Part shown: piece by piece, positions 17,285 through 26,127 of the stretch | How the letters are laid out: every line of letters starts with the position of its first letter | Numbering within the stretch: position 1 is the stretch's first letter | Notes under the pieces: generated by a model | Told to the model about the DNA's origin: nothing | Database searches by the model: none | What the model saw: the letters and a program-made list of their open reading frames with translations, nothing else | Position numbers and translations under genes: made by a program | Source of the DNA: Actinomyces bovis | GTDB lineage: Bacteria; Actinomycetota; Actinomycetes; Actinomycetales; Actinomycetaceae | Length of the DNA stretch: 64,000 nt | NCBI RefSeq assembly: GCF_900444995.1 | Contig: NZ_UAPQ01000001.1 | Span: forward strand, 248,001-312,000 | Direction of reading: 5' to 3'

Positions 17285-19162
17285 GTGAAGCCACTGGACC
17301 CCAGGCTCATGCGCTACGCCCGCGCAGCCCGTCATTACATCATCCTCACAGCGATCACCGGCACGCTCACCGCCGCCTTAGTGGTAGCTCAAGCCGTTCT
17401 AATCTCCCGGTCTATCTCCCCCGTAATCGATGGCAAGGCCAGTTGGAGTGACATCACCCCGCTGGTGGCGGGCCTCGCCCTGGTCTTCTGCCTACGGTTG
17501 GTAGTGCTACATGTGCAGGAATCGCGCGCCCATCGGGCTGCTACCGCCACCATTACCGACCTGCGCGCCCAGGTGCTGCGGCATGCCGTGGCGCTGGGGC
17601 CACGCTGGCAAGCACAAAATTCTGTAGACACCGCCACCCTGCTCACTCGGGGGCTAGAAGATCTGGAGCCCTATTTCACCCGCTACCTGCCCCAGCTGTT
17701 ACTGGCTGCCACGGTCACGCCCGCCACTGTGGCCGTCATGCTCACCCAGGACTGGCCCTCAACCATTGCCGTGGTGCTCACGATCCCCCTAATCCCCATC
17801 TTCATGATCATGCTGGGGCGGATGACCGCCAAGCACTCAGCTGAACGACTCAAAACCATGGAGCAATTAGGCGGGCAAGTGCTGGATCTCTTGGCGGGGC
17901 TACCTACTCTCAAAGCCTTGGGCCGCGAACATGGCCCTGGCAAGCGCGTACGCGCCTTGGGTGAGGCATATACGGCCACCACCATGTCCACGCTGCGAAT
18001 CGCATTCCTGTCAGGAGCAGTGCTGGAGTTCATCACTACCCTCTCCGTTGCGATCATCGCGGTAGAAACCGGTTTTCGGCTGCTCTATGGATACATGGAC
18101 CTAGGCACTGCCCTACTGGTCATCATGATTGCCCCGGAGGTCTATCAGCCTCTGCGGCAGGTCGGCTTCCATTTCCATGCCTCAGCTAACGGCGTGGCCG
18201 CCGCAGAGGCAGTGTTCAAAGTATTGGACACGCCCCGCCCTGAGCGCGGTGCCCAGCCAGCCCCAGATCTTTCTCGCACTGCCATCAGCATTGAGCACCT
18301 GAGTGTGGCTGCACGCGGTGCTTGGGCCCCCGCAGACCTCAGCGCCATAATCCAGCCAGGCACTCTGGTGGCCCTCACCGGCGCTTCAGGAGCTGGCAAA
18401 ACCACCACTGCACAAGTGCTGCTGTCACTCTTGCCTGCCGGGTCAGGCACCATCCGGCTGCTGCCGTGCCCCCAATCCGAAACAGCCCCAGGGACTGCGG
18501 GTAACGTGGAAAGCCTTGAACTGGCCCAGGTAGACCCCGTTTCCTGGTGGGGGCAAATCACCTGGGTACCACAACGCCCCGCCATTGTCCCGGGCACGGT
18601 GCTGGCCAATGTCCTAGAGACCGCAAGCACCACCGGCGACGTCGTCGCAAGCCCCTATGCGGCAAAAAGCGCTGCAGGCATGGCAGAGCCGGCATCTACA
18701 GCGGCCACTGCAGAACTCCTGGAGGCTGCGCGCAACACTGGCTTTGATGAGGTTGTGGAACAGTTGCCCGCTGGTTGGAACACTCGCCTGGGCCAGGGTG
18801 GCCAAGGCCTATCGGTGGGACAGCGCCAACGCCTGGCTTTAACCCGTGCGCTCCTAGCTCGCACCCCACTTGTGGTGCTTGACGAGCCCACGGCCCACCT
18901 GGATGCTGCCAGTGAAGCCCATGTAGTGCAGGCGGTGCGTACCCTGCGACAGGCTGGCCGCACCGTCGTGGTGATTGCACACCGCGCAGCCCTGGTAGCC
19001 ATTGCAGATCAGGTTATCCAGGTCAGTTCGCAACCAGACCCATCCCTAACCGCCACCAGCCTTGGCCTGGCTGCTGCCGACGCAGACTCAGCTGAGGCAA
19101 ACTCCCAGGACAGCAACTTCCCTGCCGCCAGCTCGAAGGCCAAGGTGGTGACCACCGCATGA
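17285..19162 (+). CDS. cydD: Thiol reductant ABC exporter subunit CydD
   Basis: This 625-residue fused membrane/ATPase half of the CydDC exporter exports cysteine or glutathione-type thiols needed for cytochrome bd assembly. A six-helix membrane domain is followed by the nucleotide-binding domain: Walker A GASGAGKTT, signature LSVGQRQRLALTRALL, Walker B LVVLDEPTAHLD. The frame is open from 17156, but that start lies inside the terminator. The GTG at 17285 gives the usual VKPLDPRLMRYAR opening. ATG at 17249 is an alternative. It overlaps cydC by 4 bases. Confidence 0.92.
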   Translation: MKPLDPRLMRYARAARHYIILTAITGTLTAALVVAQAVLISRSISPVIDGKASWSDITPLVAGLALVFCLRLVVLHVQESRAHRAATATITDLRAQVLRHAVALGPRWQAQNSVDTATLLTRGLEDLEPYFTRYLPQLLLAATVTPATVAVMLTQDWPSTIAVVLTIPLIPIFMIMLGRMTAKHSAERLKTMEQLGGQVLDLLAGLPTLKALGREHGPGKRVRALGEAYTATTMSTLRIAFLSGAVLEFITTLSVAIIAVETGFRLLYGYMDLGTALLVIMIAPEVYQPLRQVGFHFHASANGVAAAEAVFKVLDTPRPERGAQPAPDLSRTAISIEHLSVAARGAWAPADLSAIIQPGTLVALTGASGAGKTTTAQVLLSLLPAGSGTIRLLPCPQSETAPGTAGNVESLELAQVDPVSWWGQITWVPQRPAIVPGTVLANVLETASTTGDVVASPYAAKSAAGMAEPASTAATAELLEAARNTGFDEVVEQLPAGWNTRLGQGGQGLSVGQRQRLALTRALLARTPLVVLDEPTAHLDAASEAHVVQAVRTLRQAGRTVVVIAHRAALVAIADQVIQVSSQPDPSLTATSLGLAAADADSAEANSQDSNFPAASSKAKVVTTA

Positions 19163-20997
19163 GCACCTCAAATGAGAAAACCATCTTGCTCTTAAACGCC
19201 AGGGAGCGGCAGGCCTTGCACCGAGCCCTTGAATTGGTGGACCTGGACCGGCGTCGCTTCGCTATGTCTGTAGCCCTGGGCGTATTTGGCCTGGTCTGCG
19301 CCGTCGGGCTTTCAGCGGTGGCCGCCTGGTTGATAGCCCGCGCCTCCCAGACTCCAGAGGTAGTGGCCCTAGGTGTGGCCCCGGTGGCGGTGCGCTTCTT
19401 TGGGGTCTCCCGTCCCATCGCGCGCTACTGCGAACGTTTGGTCTCTCATGACGTTGCCCTACGCGGCATGACCTCTCTGCGCACCCGCCTGTACGAGATT
19501 CTCTCCGTCTCACGCACAGACACTGTGGCTGGTCTACGGCGTGGTGATGTGCTAGCGCGGGTAGGCAGTGACGTCGACGCCGTAGGGGACCTTTTAGTCC
19601 GCTCCTATCTGCCCATGTGGGTGGCGGGCTGCCTGGGGATAGCAACAACGGTGCTTGTGGCCGTGATCCACCCGGCCTCCGCCCTAGTGCTGGCCTTGGG
19701 GCTTTTGCTCTCTGGCTTGGGGGGCCCGCTGGCCACTATGCAGGCTGCCCGCCGTGCTGAGCTAGCCCGCCAGGAGGAGTCAAAGGAAGTCTCGGCACTG
19801 GCTCTCACCGTGCTTGATGGCGGCAGCGAGTTGGCTGTGGCGGATAGCTTAGACGGAGTCATGGGGGCATTGGCTGGGGCTGAGGCCCGGCTGGCCCGTA
19901 GCCGGGACCTGGCCGCCCGGCCAGCTGCTTGGGCTGCGATACTGGATCAAGCCGGTATGGCTATTGCTGTGGTCGGCAGCATCATTCTGGGAGTTCCAGC
20001 CGTGACGAATGGCAGCCTCGCCCCAGTGATGCTGGCGGTAACCGTTTTAGTGCCTTTGGCTGCCTTCGAGGCTAACGCGGCCTTAGGCCCCGCCACTGTG
20101 CAGCTGGTGCGTTCGGCGGGAGCGGCACAGCGAGTGGTGGAATTGGTGGAATCTGCTGAAGACTCTGCTGCCCGCGTGCCCCAAACCCATAGCTTGGCGC
20201 AGCCTGCAAGCAATGGCCCCGTACTGCGGGCGCGCGGGCTGGCTGTGGGCTGGCCTGCTGGACCGGCAGTGGCTGAAGGCATTGACCTGGACCTGCATCC
20301 TGGACGGCGGCTGGCCATAGTTGGCCCCTCCGGCATCGGAAAAACCACTCTGCTGCTCACCCTGGCAGGCCTGTTGGAGCCTAAGGCTGGCAGTCTGTTG
20401 CTTGACGACGGCGAGCCCTGGGGGGCTGCACGTGAGGAAGTCTCCAATCGGGTAGTCATGACTGCGGAAGACGCCCATATCTTCTCCACCACTGTGCTGG
20501 AGAATCTGCGGGTGGCCAACGGGACGCTCAGCCCCCAGGAGGCGCGCGCCTTGCTGGAGCGTGCTGGGCTGGGCCCCTGGCTGGCGGCTCTGCCTAAGGG
20601 TTTGGACACTGTTTTGGGTGCGGATGCCCGGGATGTTTCTGGGGGTGAGCGACGCCGTCTGCTGCTTGCCCGCGCCCTAGCCTCCCCCGCTTCCCTGCTG
20701 CTGCTGGATGAGCCAGCCGAACATTTGGACCCCGCCACCGCTGACGCGCTGGTTACCGATTTGCTAAACGCTGGCACGACGGAGGCCGGTGCTGACTCCC
20801 AGCTCCGCGGCATACTCTTGGTGACGCACCGGCTAAGTGCTCTCAATGCAGCAGACGAAGTGCTGATTCTTGGCCACAACACCAGCGAGCCCGCCAGCCC
20901 AGCTAGAGTGCTTGATCGGGGTACCCACGCTGAGCTGCAGCAACGTTCAGAGAACTACCGCTGGTCCCTCACCCAAGAGGATAAGAACCGTGAATGA
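19159..20997 (+). CDS. cydC: Thiol reductant ABC exporter subunit CydC
   Basis: This 612-residue partner of CydD has an N-terminal membrane domain (about 30-310) and an ATPase domain with GPSGIGKTT, signature VSGGERRRLLLARAL and Walker B LLLLDEPAEHLD. Its ATG overlaps the cydD stop. Its own end overlaps the histidine kinase start, so the whole chain to 22990 is coupled. Confidence 0.93.
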   Translation: MSTSNEKTILLLNARERQALHRALELVDLDRRRFAMSVALGVFGLVCAVGLSAVAAWLIARASQTPEVVALGVAPVAVRFFGVSRPIARYCERLVSHDVALRGMTSLRTRLYEILSVSRTDTVAGLRRGDVLARVGSDVDAVGDLLVRSYLPMWVAGCLGIATTVLVAVIHPASALVLALGLLLSGLGGPLATMQAARRAELARQEESKEVSALALTVLDGGSELAVADSLDGVMGALAGAEARLARSRDLAARPAAWAAILDQAGMAIAVVGSIILGVPAVTNGSLAPVMLAVTVLVPLAAFEANAALGPATVQLVRSAGAAQRVVELVESAEDSAARVPQTHSLAQPASNGPVLRARGLAVGWPAGPAVAEGIDLDLHPGRRLAIVGPSGIGKTTLLLTLAGLLEPKAGSLLLDDGEPWGAAREEVSNRVVMTAEDAHIFSTTVLENLRVANGTLSPQEARALLERAGLGPWLAALPKGLDTVLGADARDVSGGERRRLLLARALASPASLLLLDEPAEHLDPATADALVTDLLNAGTTEAGADSQLRGILLVTHRLSALNAADEVLILGHNTSEPASPARVLDRGTHAELQQRSENYRWSLTQEDKNRE

Positions 20998-22990
20998 GCC
21001 ACAGCCCACGCCATCGACACCTAAGTCGTCTGTTTCCACACCTGGCTCCCGCCTGGCTTATGCGATCCACTCAGATCAGCACAGTCCAACTAACTCTGCA
21101 CTAGACAGCCCACCTCTAAGCGCCACAGAGCTGGTCAAAGCAGCCCTGCGTCTCACCAGCTCCCTGCGCGTGCCCGACGCCCTCCGGCGCCTGGCGGACT
21201 CCGCCTGCTCGCTGACCGGAGCCGAATGGGGGACCATCACCGTCCTCAACAAGGCGGATACCGACCCCAATGCCCCCGTGAGCATGGGAGAACCAACGCT
21301 AAGCCCGGAGGCACTGGCAGGTCACGCTTCCCAGGCGCAGCCCATTGGCCCGGCTGGCGCAGGCGTGGTGGTAAACAACGATCTATCCGTAGCCCAAGCC
21401 TTTACCGGCCAAATTGAGGGAGAAAGCCCGGGCTGTCTCCTGTCAGCGCCACTGCGTCTGCACTCCCAGGTTTACGGGCGCCTCTACCTGGGCGACAAGC
21501 CCGGTGGCTTCACCGAGACCGATGTAACCACCGTGCTCATGCTCGCCGACGCCGCCGCCGTCGCCGTCGAAAATGCGCGCCTTTACCGCGAATCTCGTGA
21601 CCGTGAGAAGTGGATGGCAGTCTCCCAGGAGCTCACCCAAACCCTCCTGTCCGGGGCGGAAGAGGACGACGCCCTTACCCTCATCGCCAAGCGAGTGCGG
21701 GAGGTGGCGCGGGCCGATGCTTCCGCACTCATTCTGCCCAGCATCGGCGAGACCTGGGTCTGTGAGATAGCGGAAGGCAAACACGCCAATGAGTTGCTTG
21801 GCACCTTCTTCCCGCCCGAGGGCCGGGCTATCACCACCCTCAGGCACCAGACCGGGACCATCGTTGAATCGCTGGCACAGGCCGCCCAGGACCATGACCT
21901 GCTGGTCCCGGTGCTAGCCCAATTTGGCCCGGCCCTGTACGCCCCCATGATCCACCGTGGCCGAGGCGTCGGGGTGATACTGCTGCTGCGTGACCTCGGG
22001 GAGCCGCCTTTCACCGCGCAGGATCTGGAGATCGCCGAGCTCGTGGCAGGGCAGGCCACCATGGCCTTTGAACTGGCAGACGCCCAGCACGCTGAAGAAA
22101 TGGCTACCTTGCTGGACCAGCGCGCTCAGATCGGTCGGGACTTGCATGACCTGGCTATCCAGCAGCTATTCGCCACCGGCATGCAGATTTCAGCTGCGCG
22201 GGACCGCCTGCGCTCCGGTGAGAAGCTGGACTGTCAGAGGGTGGCTGAGGTGTTGGATAGTGCGCTGAGCGCAGTGGATGACTCCGTGCGCCAGATCCGT
22301 TCCATTGTGCGTTCCCTGCGGGACCGGGACGAGGATGTGAGCTTGGTGGAGCGGCTGCGGCGGGAGGCTTCCTTGGCCCGCACTTCCTTGGGTTTTGCGC
22401 CCTCGCTGCTTTTGAGTGTCGACGGCGTCGGTCTGTCTCATGCGGAACGCGGCACTGAGGATCAGCTCATCACCGCAATTGACGCAGCGATCGCCGAGGA
22501 TATTGGCGATGACATGGTGGCTGTGGTGCGCGAGGGTCTAAGCAATGTGGCCCGCCATGCCCGCGCTTCCTCAGTGACGGTGGATGTGAAGCTCGAGGGG
22601 TTGCCGGGCACCGGTGGTGCCGAGGTTGGCGCGCTTGATTCTGGTGGGTGCTTGCCCTTTGCGGGCAAGGGGCAGGCTTCTGGCGACTCAGAGCCTTATG
22701 TGGGGCAACCGGTGGTGGAGATTGTGGTGCGGGACGACGGCGTCGGCGTGGATCCTGGCGTCACACGCCGTTCCGGCACAGCGAATATGGCGGAGAGAGC
22801 ACGCAGGCACGGCGGCAGTTTTGTGATTGGGCCCCGAGCACGCTCAGATGGGGCGAGGCGTGGCACTTGCTTCACCTGGCGTGTGCCTTTGACGCGGCCC
22901 GGCAGAAAACTAGTTGCGCCAGCCGGAGGCCCGCTGCCCAGCCACCCAGGCGGCCACCTGGGTGCGGCGCTGCAGACCCATCTTGGCTAG
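20990..22990 (+). CDS. DevS/DosS-like GAF sensor histidine kinase
   Basis: This 666-residue soluble kinase starts at a GTG (20990) with AAGAGG upstream, overlapping the cydC stop. After a disordered N-terminus it has two GAF domains (about 40-210 and 220-365), then a HisKA_3 segment with the phospho-acceptor His386 in GRDLHDLAIQQLF, then a HATPase domain ending near GTCFTWRVPLTR. The layout and H-box match mycobacterial DosS/DosT, which sense oxygen, NO and CO. By eye the position of their haem-ligand His in the first GAF is not His (IEGESPGC), so the signal may differ. Its last 81 bases overlap the convergent regulator gene. It probably controls cydABDC. Confidence 0.88.
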   Translation: MNEPQPTPSTPKSSVSTPGSRLAYAIHSDQHSPTNSALDSPPLSATELVKAALRLTSSLRVPDALRRLADSACSLTGAEWGTITVLNKADTDPNAPVSMGEPTLSPEALAGHASQAQPIGPAGAGVVVNNDLSVAQAFTGQIEGESPGCLLSAPLRLHSQVYGRLYLGDKPGGFTETDVTTVLMLADAAAVAVENARLYRESRDREKWMAVSQELTQTLLSGAEEDDALTLIAKRVREVARADASALILPSIGETWVCEIAEGKHANELLGTFFPPEGRAITTLRHQTGTIVESLAQAAQDHDLLVPVLAQFGPALYAPMIHRGRGVGVILLLRDLGEPPFTAQDLEIAELVAGQATMAFELADAQHAEEMATLLDQRAQIGRDLHDLAIQQLFATGMQISAARDRLRSGEKLDCQRVAEVLDSALSAVDDSVRQIRSIVRSLRDRDEDVSLVERLRREASLARTSLGFAPSLLLSVDGVGLSHAERGTEDQLITAIDAAIAEDIGDDMVAVVREGLSNVARHARASSVTVDVKLEGLPGTGGAEVGALDSGGCLPFAGKGQASGDSEPYVGQPVVEIVVRDDGVGVDPGVTRRSGTANMAERARRHGGSFVIGPRARSDGARRGTCFTWRVPLTRPGRKLVAPAGGPLPSHPGGHLGAALQTHLG

Positions 22991-23560
22991 CAGCGAGGTG
23001 ATGTGGTTCTTGACAGTCTTCTCAGCCACGCCTAGGCGTTCGCCGATCTCCCGGTTGGAAAGGCCGTCACCAATGAGCTCAAGCACCTTGCGCTCAGCGT
23101 TGGTTAGATCCGAGGTGGGGTCGTCGTGGTCGGCGCGGCGACGTGTGACGGTCCGCTCGTCTAGCAGCACGCGGCCAGCAGCTACGGCTTTGACCACCTC
23201 GCTGATTTCTGCGCCGTGCACTGTTTTGAGCAGGTAGGCGCGGGCGCCAACTTCAAGTGCCTCGGCCAGGGCTTCGTCGTCGTCAAAGGAGGTCAGGACG
23301 ATGGGCAGGGCCTCGGGCACGGCCTCCCGGAGCTCGCGCATAAGCTCGATGCCGGTGCCGTCGGGCAATTGCAAGTCCACCAGCACGACGTCGGGGCGCA
23401 TTAGCTCGGCCCGGCGCAGGGCTTCCGTGCGTGAACCGGCCTCCGCTACGACGTCGAGTCCGTCGGCGCGGTCAATGATCTCCGCAATGCCGCGTCGGAC
23501 GATCTCATGGTCGTCGACGATCATGACCCGGACCATCTCAGAGACTGCACTTGTGGACAT
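22910..23560 (-). CDS. DevR/DosR-like NarL-family response regulator
   Basis: This 216-residue protein has a receiver domain with the acidic pair in MIVDDHE, the phospho-acceptor Asp in VLVDLQLPDGTG, a T/S in VLTSFDDD and Lys in YLLKTVHG. A LuxR-type helix-turn-helix follows (LTNAERKVLELIGDGLSNREIGERL and KTVKNHITSLLAKMGL). The recognition helix with KTVKNH is as in DosR, which fits a DosR-type box at cydA. It is convergent with the kinase, overlapping its 3' end by 81 bases. Confidence 0.9.
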   Translation of the reverse strand: MSTSAVSEMVRVMIVDDHEIVRRGIAEIIDRADGLDVVAEAGSRTEALRRAELMRPDVVLVDLQLPDGTGIELMRELREAVPEALPIVLTSFDDDEALAEALEVGARAYLLKTVHGAEISEVVKAVAAGRVLLDERTVTRRRADHDDPTSDLTNAERKVLELIGDGLSNREIGERLGVAEKTVKNHITSLLAKMGLQRRTQVAAWVAGQRASGWRN

Positions 23561-23637
23561 GCTCCGGAGCCTATCAGTGCGCGGACGAAATCATTGAAAA
23601 ACAAGGCTGCACCATGGCAGCTCAAGGCACCAATACT

Positions 23638-24651
23638 TCAGCCGCGCGGTCGCGTCTGGCACTGGGGGCAGAAAACATGGCTTCTGCCGCCCACTACTTC
23701 TGAACGCAGCACCGCGCCACAGCGGCGGCACTCCTGCCCGGAGCGTCCATACACGGCCAAACTGCGGGCAAAGAAGCCGGGGGCGCCTTCCGCATCCACA
23801 TACAGGGCATCAAAGCTCGTGCCGCCGACTTCTAAAGAGCGGCGCATAACCACAGCTGTCTCCTCTAGGAGCCGCTCGGCGGCCTTCTTGCTCAGGGCGC
23901 TGCCGCGCCGCCGCCCATGCAAGCAGGCAGCCCACAGTCCTTCATCGGCATAGATATTGCCGACGCCGGAGACCAGGCCCTGGTCCAGCAGGAGAGTTTT
24001 CACGCCACGGCCTGAGCGGCGCAGCCGGGCGACGGCGTCGGCCATATCCAAGTGCGGGTCAAGCAGGTCGCGGGCGATGTGGGTGGCACTGGCTGGCAGT
24101 ACGGCCCGCTCCTCCCCCTGGCCACCGGGCAGACCGTCCTCGGTGGGCACTAGTTCGTCAACGATCAGGCCACCGAACATGCGCTGGTCCACCAGGTCCA
24201 GGGAGGCGCCAGTGCGAGCGTCGCCCGCCAGCGGCTCCAGGTGTAGGCGGACCCGCAGGTGCTTGGGTTGCAGGCTGAGGTCGCGGACCAGGGTGGGGGC
24301 TTTGGTGGCGGTCAGGTCTACAGGCCGCTCCCCCGGCTGCTCCTCGGGGTGCTGCAGCACGGTAGCGTCAGGTTGGGCTTGAGCGGAGGTGCCGCGCACG
24401 AGTAGTTGCCCAGACATACCTAGGTGGGCGCGTAGGGCACGGCCATCGTCCAAGGGCAGCCAAAGGAACTTCCCGCGGCGGGCCGCCCCGGTGAAGCTGC
24501 GGCCGGTGAGTTGCTTGGTGAAGGCCTCGGCTCCGCCCTCCTGGCGGCGCAGGGGCCGAGGGTCCAGCACTTCTACACGCTGGACGGTACGGCCAGTCAG
24601 GTGCCGGGCTAAGCCTTGGCGGACGGACTCTACTTCGGGCAGTTCAGGCAT
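23638..24651 (-). CDS. mutM: Formamidopyrimidine-DNA glycosylase
   Basis: This 337-residue base-excision repair enzyme removes 8-oxoguanine and ring-opened purines. The mature N-terminus PELPEVE carries the catalytic Pro and Glu. Later come QGLVSGVGNIYADEGLWAA and a C-terminal zinc finger, CRRCGAVL...FCPQC. It is longer than the usual ~285 because of low-complexity insertions near residues 95-115 and 165-190. It overlaps rnc by 8 bases, the common actinobacterial rnc-mutM pair. Confidence 0.96.
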   Translation of the reverse strand: MPELPEVESVRQGLARHLTGRTVQRVEVLDPRPLRRQEGGAEAFTKQLTGRSFTGAARRGKFLWLPLDDGRALRAHLGMSGQLLVRGTSAQAQPDATVLQHPEEQPGERPVDLTATKAPTLVRDLSLQPKHLRVRLHLEPLAGDARTGASLDLVDQRMFGGLIVDELVPTEDGLPGGQGEERAVLPASATHIARDLLDPHLDMADAVARLRRSGRGVKTLLLDQGLVSGVGNIYADEGLWAACLHGRRRGSALSKKAAERLLEETAVVMRRSLEVGGTSFDALYVDAEGAPGFFARSLAVYGRSGQECRRCGAVLRSEVVGGRSHVFCPQCQTRPRG

Positions 24652-25441
24652 GGCCTTTGCCCTGTTGGGCGAGTAGGTCGGCGCGCAGTGCCTCGTTGAC
24701 GCCGGGTAGGTTCAGTCCGCCGTCGCCAAACTCGGCTAGGAGCGAGGCGTAGGCGGCTTCGGCTGCCTCATGCTCAGCGATTTTCTTGGAGCTGCCGGTT
24801 CCTCGGCCACGCACTTGTTCGGCGACAAGAGCTTGGGCGGTGAAGACGCGCTGGTGGTCGGGGCCGGAACCGCTTACCTGATAGCTGGGGTTGCCGAGGC
24901 TGTGGGCGGCGGAGAGTTCCTGCAGGCTGGTTTTCCAATCCAATCCAGCGCCGCGCGTGCGGGCGGTGGCAAGGAAGCGTGAGACCAGCCGTTCTACGAC
25001 CACGCGCGTTGGTTCCATGCCCTTAGTTAGGTAGGTGGCGCCAATGAGGGCTTCAACAGTGTCGGACAGGATCGAGTCCTTGTCCCGGCCACCGTACATA
25101 GCTTCTCCGCGCCCCAGCTTGATGAACTCCCCAAGGCCCAGGTCGCGGGCCACCTCGGCCAGCGCCAGCTCAGAGACGGTGGCGGCGCGCATGCGGGCAA
25201 GCTGTCCCTCGGGCAGGTCCGGGTGACTGCGGTAGAGCCTTTCGGTGACAATAATGCCGAGCACGGAGTCCCCTAGGAACTCAAGGCGCTCGTTGGTGGG
25301 CAGGCCGCCTTGCTCATTGGCCCAGGAGCGGTGTGCCAGGGCGAGGTCCAGCAGCTCAGGGTCAATGTGTTCCCCCCAGCGATGGACGAGAGTCTGTACG
25401 TCTTCGCGTGCGGGTGGAGCGTCGCGGCGGTTTCGGGCCAT
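24644..25441 (-). CDS. rnc: Ribonuclease III
   Basis: This 265-residue enzyme cleaves double-stranded RNA in rRNA and mRNA processing. The signature ERLEFLGDSVLGII carries the catalytic acidic residues, a second site is DTVEALIGATYLTKG, and a dsRNA-binding domain spans about 165-240 (ELSAAHSLGNPSYQV...KKIAEHEAAEAA). The open frame reaches 25519; I chose the ATG at 25441, which shares one base with the preceding stop (TAATG) and has GGAGGAG upstream. Confidence 0.95.
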   Translation of the reverse strand: MARNRRDAPPAREDVQTLVHRWGEHIDPELLDLALAHRSWANEQGGLPTNERLEFLGDSVLGIIVTERLYRSHPDLPEGQLARMRAATVSELALAEVARDLGLGEFIKLGRGEAMYGGRDKDSILSDTVEALIGATYLTKGMEPTRVVVERLVSRFLATARTRGAGLDWKTSLQELSAAHSLGNPSYQVSGSGPDHQRVFTAQALVAEQVRGRGTGSSKKIAEHEAAEAAYASLLAEFGDGGLNLPGVNEALRADLLAQQGKGHA

Positions 25442-26022
25442 TAGGCCTGCTCCTCCGGGTTGGCGGGCTGCTGGGCAGCTCTGGGGACTTCCTGCAGCAG
25501 GCCGCTTAGTGCCGCCCATCGGGGGTCGAGGGATTCGTGCTGGTGGTCTTCGGGAAGGTCTGCCAGGCGCTCACCGCAGTCTTGGCACAGGCCGGGGCAG
25601 TCGGGGTCGCATAGGGGCTGGAAGGGCAGGGAGCCGACTAGGGCGTCGCGCAGGGCGGGCTCCAGGTCCAAAGTGAACTCCCCCAGGACGAAGATTTCCT
25701 CGCCTTCGTCCTCGTCCTCCTGGTGCTGGCTGGCAGCTACTTCAGGTAGGAGGTAGAGCTCGTCAAAGCTGAGGTTTTGGTCTTCGTCTATATCTGCCAG
25801 GCAGCGCACGCATTCGCCGTGGATATGGGCGCGGGCGGAGGCCCGCACCAGTACGCCGTCTTCAGTGGAGGTTAGGGCTGCGTCCACCTTGAGTGGGGTG
25901 CCTGGCTGGGCGCCGATAATCTCCGTGCCTAGTCCCTCGGGAGCTGGCAGCTCTAGGTGGACGTCTTTGAATGAACCGATCTGGCGCGGCAGGTCGACAA
26001 TGTCGATGACGAGTCCGTCCAC
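25441..26022 (-). CDS. DUF177/YceD family protein
   Basis: This 193-residue protein of the YceD family is linked in other bacteria to rRNA and ribosomal protein L32. The GTG at 26022 is chosen because GGAGGAAT precedes it. It has paired cysteines, CVRC (middle) and CDPDC-x-GLCQDC (C-terminal third), which may bind zinc. In most actinobacteria rpmF (L32) follows immediately; here rnc does, and no rpmF is visible between them. Confidence 0.9.
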   Translation of the reverse strand: MDGLVIDIVDLPRQIGSFKDVHLELPAPEGLGTEIIGAQPGTPLKVDAALTSTEDGVLVRASARAHIHGECVRCLADIDEDQNLSFDELYLLPEVAASQHQEDEDEGEEIFVLGEFTLDLEPALRDALVGSLPFQPLCDPDCPGLCQDCGERLADLPEDHQHESLDPRWAALSGLLQEVPRAAQQPANPEEQA

Positions 26023-26127
26023 GGTATTCCTCCTGCTGGTTTGGCGCATGCGGCTGGCGCGAGCAGGCTACCGCGCGTGGGCGGGGCCGTGAACCTGCTG
26101 GCGTCCCGGGGGCGGGTGAGGTGGCGC

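Noticed and set aside
19947-20882. Minus-strand 311-codon Ser-rich frame inside cydC
   Set aside because: Antisense shadow of a clear ABC exporter gene.
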